Assembly: GCF_014636775.1 (NCBI RefSeq)
Contig: NZ_BMEQ01000019.1
Location: 1-64,000, forward strand
DNA from: Kocuria dechangensis
GTDB lineage: Bacteria; Actinomycetota; Actinomycetes; Actinomycetales; Micrococcaceae
DNA: 64,000 bases
Reading direction: 5' to 3'
Position numbers and translations under genes: made by a program. Each line of letters starts with the position of its first letter. Within the stretch, counting starts at the first letter, position 1. This document shows positions 52,084-58,970 of this stretch, one piece after another. The notes below the pieces were generated by a model. It was not told where the DNA came from. It saw only the letters and a program-made list of their open reading frames with translations, and ran no database searches.

Positions 52084-52683
52084 ATGAGCGCACCGCGCTT
52101 CGAGCACACCCCGGACCAAGAGGCCATCGACAGCCCCGCGGTGACAGCCGCTCTCGAACAGCTCAGCGAGGCGATGGGGGTCCCTCTGACGCTGGAGATC
52201 CTGCGGCGGGCCGCCGCTGAAGCACAGGGCATCAAGGCGCTCGGGACGGCGATGGCCGCCGCGCCCCAGCCGATCTCCCCGGAGCTGGCCCGCTCCCTGC
52301 AGGCGCAGGAGAACTGGTGGCGGACGATCGAGGCCGACCACCAGATGCTCTCCAGTGCGGAGGTCGCGGAGCTGGTCGGGAAGACGTCTCACCGCTCCTA
52401 CGCCTCGCGCCGGAGGCAGAAGGGACGGCTGCTGGGGTACCGGCGCGGCAGCTCCTACCTCTATCCGACGTTCCAGTTCGACCTGAGCACGCGGACGGTG
52501 TTGCCGGTCATCGAAGACCTGCTCGCAACCTCCCGGGGGTACGGGGTGCCGGACGAGGACCTGGTGATGTGGTTGTGCACCCCTTCGGCCTACTTCGAGG
52601 AGCAGGACGAACCGGTGAACCATCTGCACCATCCCGACGGCGTGCTGGCCGCCGCGCGCGACGAGTTCGGCGCTGTGTGGTGA
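52084..52683 (+). CDS. Xre/MbcA/ParS-type antitoxin-like regulator
   Basis: A 199-aa protein with a central helix-turn-helix-like segment (LSSAEVAELVGKTSHRSYAS) and a C-terminal toxin-binding-type region (WLCTPSAYFEEQDEPVNHLH followed by HPDGVLAAARDEFG). The same architecture in miniature occurs at 30.1 kb. No RES toxin gene follows. GAG lies upstream of the ATG, and no 11-bp element. Confidence 0.65.
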   Translation: MSAPRFEHTPDQEAIDSPAVTAALEQLSEAMGVPLTLEILRRAAAEAQGIKALGTAMAAAPQPISPELARSLQAQENWWRTIEADHQMLSSAEVAELVGKTSHRSYASRRRQKGRLLGYRRGSSYLYPTFQFDLSTRTVLPVIEDLLATSRGYGVPDEDLVMWLCTPSAYFEEQDEPVNHLHHPDGVLAAARDEFGAVW

Positions 52684-52731
52684 CGGGGCTGCACACGCAC
52701 CCCGCCTGACCCGTGCGGCGCACGGCTAAGC

Positions 52732-52742
52732 TCCGCACACAT
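52732..52742 (+). promoter_or_regulatory. TCCGCACACAT element, leaderless class (lipoprotein gene)
   Basis: Seven nt to ATG 52750, preferred over the in-element ATG 52741. Confidence 0.75.
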
Positions 52743-52749
52743 GGGCACC

Positions 52750-53148
52750 ATGAACACCCACCGCACCGCCACCCACCGACCCATGCTGCTCGGCGTCCTG
52801 GCCCTCCAGGTCCTGCTGACCGGGTGCTCCACCGACCGTTTCGTCGACCTGAACACCCTCTACGCCGAGGGTGAGCCGTGGGAGCTGGCCACCAACGCCC
52901 GCGACACCACCGATGCACTGTGCGCCGCCGCAATGCCGGCCTGCGTGCAGGCGCTGAGCACCGACCAGGCCCACTACCTCAAATACGACTCCGTCCAGGA
53001 GGCCGAGGACGCAATGTCGGTGGCCGGTGACGCCGAGGTGGCGCGCGCCGGGGCGATCGTCGTGGAGTTCACCGACCCGACTTTGACCCAGGACGAGAAG
53101 GAGCAGCTGGTGGAGAGCGTGGCCTGCGTCCACGAATCCGACTGCTGA
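52750..53148 (+). CDS. Small lipoprotein
   Basis: A 132-aa exported lipoprotein with a type II signal (MLLGVLALQVLLTGC; lipobox LTGC) and four further Cys in the mature part (LCAAAMPACVQ and VACVHESDC) that could form two disulfides. No domain recognised. Outer-surface location is expected. Confidence 0.75.
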   Translation: MNTHRTATHRPMLLGVLALQVLLTGCSTDRFVDLNTLYAEGEPWELATNARDTTDALCAAAMPACVQALSTDQAHYLKYDSVQEAEDAMSVAGDAEVARAGAIVVEFTDPTLTQDEKEQLVESVACVHESDC

Positions 53149-53206
53149 GACAACCGGCGACTCCGTGGACCACCGGCGGCCGGGTGCTTTACAGATGGAA
53201 GTCGTG

Positions 53207-53602
53207 ATGAACGACAACCAGCCTCGCTCTACCGACGGCCGTTCCGGCTCGCACTCCCCCACCGAGAACGACCTTGACCCGAGTACGACCACCGGGCAGG
53301 AGCTCCCGCGCTGGTCACTCCGCCTCCAGGGCGGACCCCAGGCCCTGGAGACGCTGCGGATCCCCGATCAGATGCGTGGGAGCGTCGCTGCCCGGTCGGC
53401 GAAGACGTGGAAGGTCTCGTTCCCGACCCGGCGCGGACGGGAGAGCTACACCATCATGGCCGCCGGCCCGCATTTGGCGATCCAGGCGGCCTTCGACCTG
53501 GCCCAGGTCGACGAGCGCCAGCGCGCGCTCGTGGAGCAGCACGTGTCGATCGTCGAGGTGATCCCGGTTCGACAGGACAAGGTGGACGGCGCCGGACGCT
53601 GA
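53207..53602 (+). CDS. Hypothetical protein
   Basis: A 131-aa protein with a disordered N-terminus (MNDNQPRSTDGRSGSHSPTE) and a small alpha/beta C-terminus (KTWKVSFPTRRGRESYTIMA, LAQVDERQRALVEQHVSIVE). That C-terminus distantly resembles the 84-aa protein at 55.4 kb. ATG 53195 and GTG 53204 are alternative in-frame starts; TTTACAGAT just upstream would put a leaderless start at GTG 53204. Confidence 0.58.
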   Translation: MNDNQPRSTDGRSGSHSPTENDLDPSTTTGQELPRWSLRLQGGPQALETLRIPDQMRGSVAARSAKTWKVSFPTRRGRESYTIMAAGPHLAIQAAFDLAQVDERQRALVEQHVSIVEVIPVRQDKVDGAGR

Positions 53603-53737
53603 GCGGGCTCCGACGTAGGCCCCGTCCCGTGCAACAGGCCGAAGCCTCGTCGGAGTCCGACCCCACCCGCCGGCTGCCTCATCTGCCGCGCTCCGGGACT
53701 GGTCCGGACGACGTCGCCGTGGTGCTGAGCGGTCGGG

Positions 53738-54154
53738 TCAGCGTGCCGCATCGTGACGGCCCGCCGCTGCGGCCCGCTCGTCGAACACCACCTCGAAGGT
53801 CATCGCAGCCCCGTCGTGGTGCACCCCGGCCAGCACCGCCAGGTCGGGCCCGTGCAGGTTGGCCACCACCTGCGCCGCGGTGCGGTCCTCGAGCAGCGGC
53901 ACTCCCGTGGGCAGCCGCCGGCCGGCGCCGTCGGTGACCTCGGCCAGGTAGAGCCCGTCCTCGACGTCGTCGCAGATCAGCACCATCCTCGCCGCATCCC
54001 GGTGACGGGTGCGGACCCGCAGGATCAGCTCGTCCAGGGCCGCGGCCGTGAGCTCGTGACGGGCGACCAGGTAGTGGCGGCGGGCGTCCTCGAAACGCGG
54101 GGTGGTGGCAGTCGGTCCTTGGGCCTCGGGGGCAGAGGCGCGGGGATTCCTCAT
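53738..54154 (-). CDS. Hypothetical protein
   Basis: A 138-aa protein with a helical first half (FEDARRHYLVARHELTAAAL) and beta-rich second half (MVLICDDVEDGLYLAEVTDG, MTFEVVFDERAAAAG). TAGGCT ends exactly 7 nt before the ATG, a canonical leaderless promoter at the same spacing as the 11-bp elements nearby. Family unknown. Confidence 0.62.
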   Translation of the reverse strand: MRNPRASAPEAQGPTATTPRFEDARRHYLVARHELTAAALDELILRVRTRHRDAARMVLICDDVEDGLYLAEVTDGAGRRLPTGVPLLEDRTAAQVVANLHGPDLAVLAGVHHDGAAMTFEVVFDERAAAAGRHDAAR

Positions 54155-54203
54155 GCCCTCGAGCCTATCGGCCGGGACGGATGAGCCCTGCGCCGGTTCA
54201 CCT

Positions 54204-55316
54204 TCAGGCGAGCGCGGCCGCGGCCGGCACCAGCTCCACGACGTCATTGTCGGTGCGGACCAGCCAGGCCAGCGCGTGCACCAGGGCCTCGGCCTTCTCC
54301 GGGTCCGCTCCGGCTTCCTCAGCCGCAGCTGTCAGGAATCCGTGCCCGATCGCCGGGTGCGAGTCGTAGGTCGAGTCGTAGACCACCCCGTTCTCCCCCA
54401 CCAGCAGGGTCCGGTCGAACTGGCCGACCAACACGTGGAAACCGACCTTCCCGTCGGCGTGGACCTGGAGCGAGGTCCGGGTCAGCGGGTGCGCTGCGGC
54501 CCCGGAGCCGATGATCTCCTGGGCCACGGCACCGGCCACCGCCGAGGCCAGCAGCAGCCGTGCGGCTTCCGGCTCGACCTCCCGGCCCAGGGCCACATCG
54601 TGGAGGAAGGATCCGGAGCCCAGCACCGGCACGGTCTCGCAGTAGGCCTTCATCGCCTGGATGCGGATCTCCCGGGCGTTGTGGCGGGTGCGCAGCACCA
54701 GGGCGGAGGACCGGTAGCCGGTGCCGATCCGGGCGGATTCGACCGCGGCCCCGCAGGCAGTGAACAGCTGCACCGTCCGGGTGAGGAAGCGGTAGGTGTC
54801 GGCCTGCTCCTTCAGCTCCGTCCGGCCGTCGGTGAACACCCGGTAGACGTCGGCCACGGTGCGGTCCACGGTCCCGGTGCGCGGGTGCCGGACGGTGGTC
54901 AGGCGCTCCATGATCTCGTGGACCATCGCCGGGCTCAGCAGCCGGAGGGTGTCCCCGGCGTGCTCGGTGAAGACCGCGGGGATGGTCAGGTCCCGGCGCC
55001 GTGTGGTGCGGCGGATGCGCTGCTCGGAGGTGGCCGCAGCCAGGCAGCGGCGCAGGTAGGCCGGGTCGGTCTTCATCCGCTCCACCTCGGGGGTCTCCTC
55101 CGGCCACGGGTCCACGTGGTGGAGCCGGCGGTGGGTGGCCAGGGTCTTCTCGTGCTCCTTGCCGGAGGTCGCCACGTCCAGGCGGAAGGCGTAGGCCGCG
55201 CACAGGTGCGCGACCTCGGTGAGGTACTGCTCGGCGGCGGCGTCGGTGGCCCCGGCCTCCATGTGCTGCTGGTGGGCGGCCAGCTCGGCGGTGAACGGTT
55301 CTGCGTGTCGTCTCAT
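54204..55316 (-). CDS. Hypothetical protein
   Basis: A 370-aa, mostly helical protein with no recognised family. Visible landmarks are CLAAATSEQRIRRTTRRRDL, TEHAGDTLRLLSPAMVHEIM, VQLFTACGAAVESARIGTGY and LVGQFDRTLLVGENGVVYDS. The ATG lies 7 nt after a TCCGCACACAT element that faces away from a second copy for the next gene. Confidence 0.66.
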   Translation of the reverse strand: MRRHAEPFTAELAAHQQHMEAGATDAAAEQYLTEVAHLCAAYAFRLDVATSGKEHEKTLATHRRLHHVDPWPEETPEVERMKTDPAYLRRCLAAATSEQRIRRTTRRRDLTIPAVFTEHAGDTLRLLSPAMVHEIMERLTTVRHPRTGTVDRTVADVYRVFTDGRTELKEQADTYRFLTRTVQLFTACGAAVESARIGTGYRSSALVLRTRHNAREIRIQAMKAYCETVPVLGSGSFLHDVALGREVEPEAARLLLASAVAGAVAQEIIGSGAAAHPLTRTSLQVHADGKVGFHVLVGQFDRTLLVGENGVVYDSTYDSHPAIGHGFLTAAAEEAGADPEKAEALVHALAWLVRTDNDVVELVPAAAALA

Positions 55317-55323
55317 GGTCTCC

Positions 55324-55334
55324 ATGTGTGCGGA
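55324..55334 (-). promoter_or_regulatory. TCCGCACACAT element, leaderless class (370-aa gene), divergent pair
   Basis: Seven nt to the ATG. Back to back with the plus-strand copy 34 nt away. Confidence 0.75.
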
Positions 55335-55368
55335 CGGTCTCCCTGGCCGTGCGGGGGTGCGCCCGGGC

Positions 55369-55379
55369 TCCGCACACAT
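55369..55379 (+). promoter_or_regulatory. TCCGCACACAT element, leadered class (84-aa gene), divergent pair
   Basis: About 34 nt of leader with GAGAGGA before the ATG. Confidence 0.7.
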
Positions 55380-55420
55380 GGATTCCATCAGGATCGCACC
55401 CGCGCGAGAGGACGCCCGCT

Positions 55421-55675
55421 ATGACCGCCACTGCCGTTGAGACCGACCAGCACTCCACCGAGGACACCCGCCCGCCTGGCTTCCGGCCCGAGCCCGGGAC
55501 CAAGCGCTGGCAGGTGTCCTACAGCTGCAACCCGCTGTCTTTCTCCTCCTGGGCGATCTACGCCGACACCGCGGAGCAGGCGGTCGAACGGATGCAGGTG
55601 ATCCAGCAGCTCGACGCCGGCCAGCGCGCGGCGGCGGCCACCAACCTCATGGTCCGTCCGCTGGGCGATCTCTGA
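55421..55675 (+). CDS. Small hypothetical protein
   Basis: An 84-aa protein with a short disordered start and a compact core KRWQVSYSCNPLSFSSWAIY followed by EQAVERMQVIQQLDAGQR. Weakly similar to the C-terminal half of the 131-aa protein at 53.2 kb. The ribosome-binding site GAGAGGA fixes this start. Confidence 0.6.
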   Translation: MTATAVETDQHSTEDTRPPGFRPEPGTKRWQVSYSCNPLSFSSWAIYADTAEQAVERMQVIQQLDAGQRAAAATNLMVRPLGDL

Positions 55676-55747
55676 CCATCCCGCCCCGCCAGATGAGAGG
55701 GAGCCAGGCGTGACGGTGGGCTCCTCGCGAAGTCGCACACGTAGCTA

Positions 55748-55903
55748 TCAGCACTCGTCGTAGTGGTCCCCGTGCTCGGAATGCTTGTGGCCGTCGTGGA
55801 TGTAGTCCACGTGGCCGCCGTGCAGCACCGCTCGGTGCCCACAGTTCTCCCCGTGCGTGTGCTCTTCCTTGGTGTGCTCTGCCTGATTCTCGTGCTCGGC
55901 CAT
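55748..55903 (-). CDS. Small His-rich metal-binding-type protein
   Basis: A 51-aa protein of the actinobacterial type with CGHRAVLHGGHVDYIHDGHK then HSEHGDHYDEC. Twelve His and two Cys in about 40 residues imply zinc or other metal binding. Such tiny proteins are common in this phylum, but their role is unknown. GGGGG lies upstream of the ATG and no 11-bp element is present. Confidence 0.75.
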   Translation of the reverse strand: MAEHENQAEHTKEEHTHGENCGHRAVLHGGHVDYIHDGHKHSEHGDHYDEC

Positions 55904-56030
55904 GACGAACCCCCTGGGATGCACGGACCCGGGATGGGCCCGCAGAGCCAGCGAAGCACCAGAAGCACCGTCTGACAATGCCTTACGCATCGCACCGCGG
56001 TGGCAGGGCAGCTCGGATACTGGCCGGTGA

Positions 56031-56204
56031 TCACCGGCTCAACTGCCCATCCCCTGCGCCCGCGCGGGCCGGCCTCGAGACGCCGCCGCACCGCGCATCC
56101 AGGCAGCGCAGACCCGACCTGCAGAAACGCCTGCCGGGTGGCGTCCAGACGGGACGGCCCGGTAAGCGGAACGGGGCCTGGGGCACGGTGCCGGGGGTGA
56201 GCAT
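56031..56204 (-). CDS. Candidate 57-aa leaderless gene
   Basis: An Arg/Pro-rich 57-aa frame (MLTPGTVPQAPFRLPGRPVW...). The only support is its ATG at exactly 7 nt from a TCCGCACACAT element. It resembles no family and could be a remnant of a lost gene or an RNA-only transcript. Confidence 0.35.
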   Translation of the reverse strand: MLTPGTVPQAPFRLPGRPVWTPPGRRFCRSGLRCLDARCGGVSRPARAGAGDGQLSR

Positions 56205-56211
56205 GGACTGC

Positions 56212-56222
56212 ATGTGTGCGGA
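56212..56222 (-). promoter_or_regulatory. TCCGCACACAT element, leaderless class (57-aa frame)
   Basis: Starts 2 nt after a 12-bp hairpin, the tightest terminator-promoter junction in the set. Confidence 0.7.
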
Positions 56223-56224
56223 AA

Positions 56225-56264
56225 GGACCCGCCGGCGCCCTCAACACAAGGGGCCGGCGGGTCC
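56225..56264. terminator. 12-bp hairpin terminator
   Basis: GGACCCGCCGGC and GCCGGCGGGTCC with a 16-nt loop, then TTT on the minus strand. It ends the 240-aa membrane protein transcript. Confidence 0.75.
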
Positions 56265-56288
56265 GGGGGTGCTCCGTGCGCCGGTGGC

Positions 56289-57011
56289 TCAGGAGCCGGG
56301 CAGCCAGTCCCACGCCGGGGCTTCGGGGACTTCCTGGGTGTGGGCGTGCATCGCGTTCAGGCCCGCCTCGTAGTGCTCCGGGCACTGGATGCCGATGCCG
56401 GTGGCGGTCAGTTTGGTGACGGGCACGGCGGTGACGATCGTGGAGTGCTCGTCGATGAACCCGGCCACGGCTGAAGCCGGCTCCGCCCCGCCGTCCAGGC
56501 CCGAGCACAGGCCGGTGACCAGGTCGTAGGCCTCATCGGCTTCGACATCGATCAGCCGGCGCTCCCCGGCGCTGGCCGCGGCGAAGGCCGTGCGGCGCAG
56601 CCGGTCCCCCACCGCCTGCTCCGAGCCGGTCTGCTCCTCCAGCTCGGCAGCTGCGGCCGCGGCGGCGGCCGGGTCGATGACCTCCTGGGCCATCGGGGCG
56701 GTGGTGGCCATCGGGGTCATCTCGGTGCCCTGCGGGGTGGCGGCGCTCCCCGAGAGGGCGCCGGCCAGTGCCTGGACGGCCCAGATCGCCGCGGCGGCCA
56801 GCACCAGCAGCGCGATCGCACCGACCATCAGGCGGGGGCCGAGCGTGGAGCGCCGCCGGGGCTGGCGGGTGTACTCCTGGGCCCCGTAGTAATTCTCGTC
56901 GTACACGTCGCCGACCGGCGGCAGCTGCTCGGTCGGGCGGTCGTAGGGGCTGCGGGCCTCGGTGGTGGGCAGGGGCGTGGTGGCCGGATGGCGGTCCTGG
57001 GGGGTGGTCAT
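56289..57011 (-). CDS. Single-pass membrane protein with extracytoplasmic domain
   Basis: A 240-aa protein: a Pro/Tyr-rich cytoplasmic segment (YDRPTEQLPPVGDVYDENYY), one transmembrane helix (MVGAIALLVLAAAAIWAVQA) and an Ala/Glu-rich external part with two Cys (LVTGLCSGLDGG, TGIGIQCPEHYE). Topology resembles DUF732-type actinobacterial proteins, but that is tentative. The ATG lies 7 nt after the 11-bp element. Confidence 0.68.
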   Translation of the reverse strand: MTTPQDRHPATTPLPTTEARSPYDRPTEQLPPVGDVYDENYYGAQEYTRQPRRRSTLGPRLMVGAIALLVLAAAAIWAVQALAGALSGSAATPQGTEMTPMATTAPMAQEVIDPAAAAAAAAELEEQTGSEQAVGDRLRRTAFAAASAGERRLIDVEADEAYDLVTGLCSGLDGGAEPASAVAGFIDEHSTIVTAVPVTKLTATGIGIQCPEHYEAGLNAMHAHTQEVPEAPAWDWLPGS

Positions 57012-57018
57012 GCCCGCC

Positions 57019-57029
57019 ATGTGTGCGGA
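57019..57029 (-). promoter_or_regulatory. TCCGCACACAT element, leaderless class (240-aa membrane gene), divergent pair
   Basis: Seven nt to the ATG. GTGTGCGC occurs 14 nt upstream. Confidence 0.75.
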
Positions 57030-57072
57030 CACCGAGCAGAACTGCGCACACGGCCCCGGGGTGGCCAGCGCC

Positions 57073-57083
57073 GCCGCACACAT
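57073..57083 (+). promoter_or_regulatory. GCCGCACACAT variant element, leaderless class (first HPR-tag gene), divergent pair
   Basis: Seven nt (AGAGGGT) to the ATG. Forms a back-to-back pair with the minus-strand copy 43 nt away. Confidence 0.72.
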
Positions 57084-57090
57084 AGAGGGT

Positions 57091-58008
57091 ATGACCACCA
57101 CCTTCAGCGAGCACCAGCACCCGCGCACCGGCGACGGGAAGTTCACCGCCAAGAACCACCCCGAAGCCGACCTGTCCCTCTCCCCCGCCGGGCACCGTTC
57201 CGCCGAACTGGTCCGGCTGCTTGACGAGCGCGACGACACCGGGATGGCGCTCACCTCCGAGCGGCGCACCGGGCCCTACCTGGAGCTCTCGGCGCTCTAC
57301 CAGCACCAGTCCGCGAAGCTGGCCGGGATCGCGGTGCGCCAGGACTTCCCCGACGCGGCCGTGCTGGTGCTCGAGCGCACCGGCCCGTACCCGCACTTTG
57401 AGGTCACCGAGATCCACGACGAGCACGGCGAGGTGATCGCCGACGCCGAGTCCCTGTCCCACCTGGACCACCCGATCGGCGAGTCCGCCACACGCTACGA
57501 CGAGCTCGGGGCAGCGTTCATGGCCATCCACGACAACGCGGTCACCGACGTGGAGCCGGAGATCCCGGCCGGGATCCGTCCCGGGCAGCGCTTCGAGATC
57601 GACCTGGAGAAGGCCGCGGCCATGGACGCCTCGCCCTCCTCGATCGTCACCGCCCGGGATGTGGCCGCCCACCAGCTGGCCCAGAGCAAGGCCGTGGAGG
57701 CCCGGCGCGCCGCCGCCGCTGCGAGCAAGGCCGTCACGCTGTCGGGCCTGGACCTGCTGGGCCGGTCCCACCCCGGGGCGGCCACCGCCACCTTCAAGAT
57801 CCACCACGAGGACACCACCGCCTTCGAGGTCGACCTCTACGACGCCGGCCAGAACCGGCTCCCCACCCGCCACGCCGAGCTGCTCCAGGACCTGGACCGC
57901 TCCGCTCTGGAGTCCCTCCACGGAGTCGACTCCCACCCCGACGGGGACTGGACGGTCTTCGAGGTCGACTTCACCGCCTTGACGCAGGACCAGGAGCACC
58001 AGCGATGA
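57091..58008 (+). CDS. HPR-tag family protein 1
   Basis: A 305-aa protein opening MTTTFSEHQHPRTGDGKFTA, then KNHPEADLSLS. The H-P-R-x-x-x-G-K/Q-F tag recurs at the N-terminus of the next two genes. The body aligns loosely with protein 2 (QSAKLAGIAVRQDFPDAAVL, FEIDLEKAAAMDASPSSIVT). No known domain. First gene of a three-gene operon with 4-nt overlaps. Confidence 0.72.
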   Translation: MTTTFSEHQHPRTGDGKFTAKNHPEADLSLSPAGHRSAELVRLLDERDDTGMALTSERRTGPYLELSALYQHQSAKLAGIAVRQDFPDAAVLVLERTGPYPHFEVTEIHDEHGEVIADAESLSHLDHPIGESATRYDELGAAFMAIHDNAVTDVEPEIPAGIRPGQRFEIDLEKAAAMDASPSSIVTARDVAAHQLAQSKAVEARRAAAAASKAVTLSGLDLLGRSHPGAATATFKIHHEDTTAFEVDLYDAGQNRLPTRHAELLQDLDRSALESLHGVDSHPDGDWTVFEVDFTALTQDQEHQR

Positions 58009-58970
58009 CCACCACCTTCAACGAGATCGACCACCCCCGTGCCGGTGACGGGAAGTTCGCGACCAAGGCCCGCACCGAGGCGCAGGTGAGCCTGACCTCC
58101 GCCCCTTGCGCCCCTGAGCTGGTGGACGACCTGATCACCGCTCGTGACGTCTCCCTGCGCGCGGTCGATCAGGCCACCACCCCGCAGGCCGACCGCGACG
58201 CCTCCGCACTGCTCCAGCGCCAGACCGCCAAGCTCGCCGGCATCGGGGTGCCGGTCGACTTCCCCGGGGCCACGCACCTGGAGATCGTCCAGGACTTCGA
58301 GGACTTCGAGGACTTCGGCTACAAGGTCCACGCGGTCCGCGGCGCCGACGAGCGGGTGCTGGCCGACGCCGCGGCGCTCGAGAACTACGACGACTACCTG
58401 GGCCGCGGCCTCGGCGGCCGCGCCGTGTTCCTCTACCAGGACGTGGCCGACTCCTTCCTCATCGACCACGACTCCTGGATCGACGACGTCGCCCAGGTGA
58501 CCCGTCCCTCCGCCCGGGAGCACGCCGCCATCACCATCGACCTGGAGGCGGCCGCGACGATGGACGCCTCGGCGGCCACCGTGCTCACGGAGCCGGAGCG
58601 CATCGCTCACCAGGAGAAGGTGCGTGCTGCGCGGGCGGCCTACCGGCGCGGGCAGCCCGAGACCGTGCGCGCTCTCGAACAGACCACCCGGGCGACCGTG
58701 GGTCTCATCGCCCGTGTCCACCCCTCGGCCGTGCGTGCGGAGGTCACTCTCCAGTACGAGGCGTTCGTGGCGGACTCCCTGAGCCTCTACGACGCCCAGG
58801 GCCGGGTGGTGCCCCAGCACTACTTCGACGAGACCTCGCTGGTCGAAGACCTGGACCACGAGGGGCTGGAGGTGATGGACGGGGTGGAGCCCGAGTACTT
58901 TCCCGAGTCCACTTCCTACGTGATTGACCTCGCCGCGGTGCGCGCGGCAGACCAGGAGCAGCAGGCATGA
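58005..58970 (+). CDS. HPR-tag family protein 2
   Basis: A 321-aa paralogue of protein 1: tag MTTTFNEIDHPRAGDGKFAT, then RQTAKLAGIGVPVDFPGATH, ITIDLEAAATMDASAATVLT and a VTLQYEAFVADSLSLYDAQG segment. The start overlaps the previous stop (ATGA). An EDFEDFEDF run is a small internal duplication. Confidence 0.72.
   Translation: MTTTFNEIDHPRAGDGKFATKARTEAQVSLTSAPCAPELVDDLITARDVSLRAVDQATTPQADRDASALLQRQTAKLAGIGVPVDFPGATHLEIVQDFEDFEDFGYKVHAVRGADERVLADAAALENYDDYLGRGLGGRAVFLYQDVADSFLIDHDSWIDDVAQVTRPSAREHAAITIDLEAAATMDASAATVLTEPERIAHQEKVRAARAAYRRGQPETVRALEQTTRATVGLIARVHPSAVRAEVTLQYEAFVADSLSLYDAQGRVVPQHYFDETSLVEDLDHEGLEVMDGVEPEYFPESTSYVIDLAAVRAADQEQQA

Noticed and set aside
32618-57083. CRISPR array as an explanation of the repeated element
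   Set aside because: The 11-bp copies are kilobases apart, on both strands and tied to gene starts; there are no regular spacers and no cas genes.
32618-57083. Shine-Dalgarno-like or phage start-associated sequence as an explanation of the element
   Set aside because: TCCGCACACAT is not complementary to the 16S anti-Shine-Dalgarno sequence, and in eight cases a separate ribosome-binding site follows downstream, which fits a promoter better.
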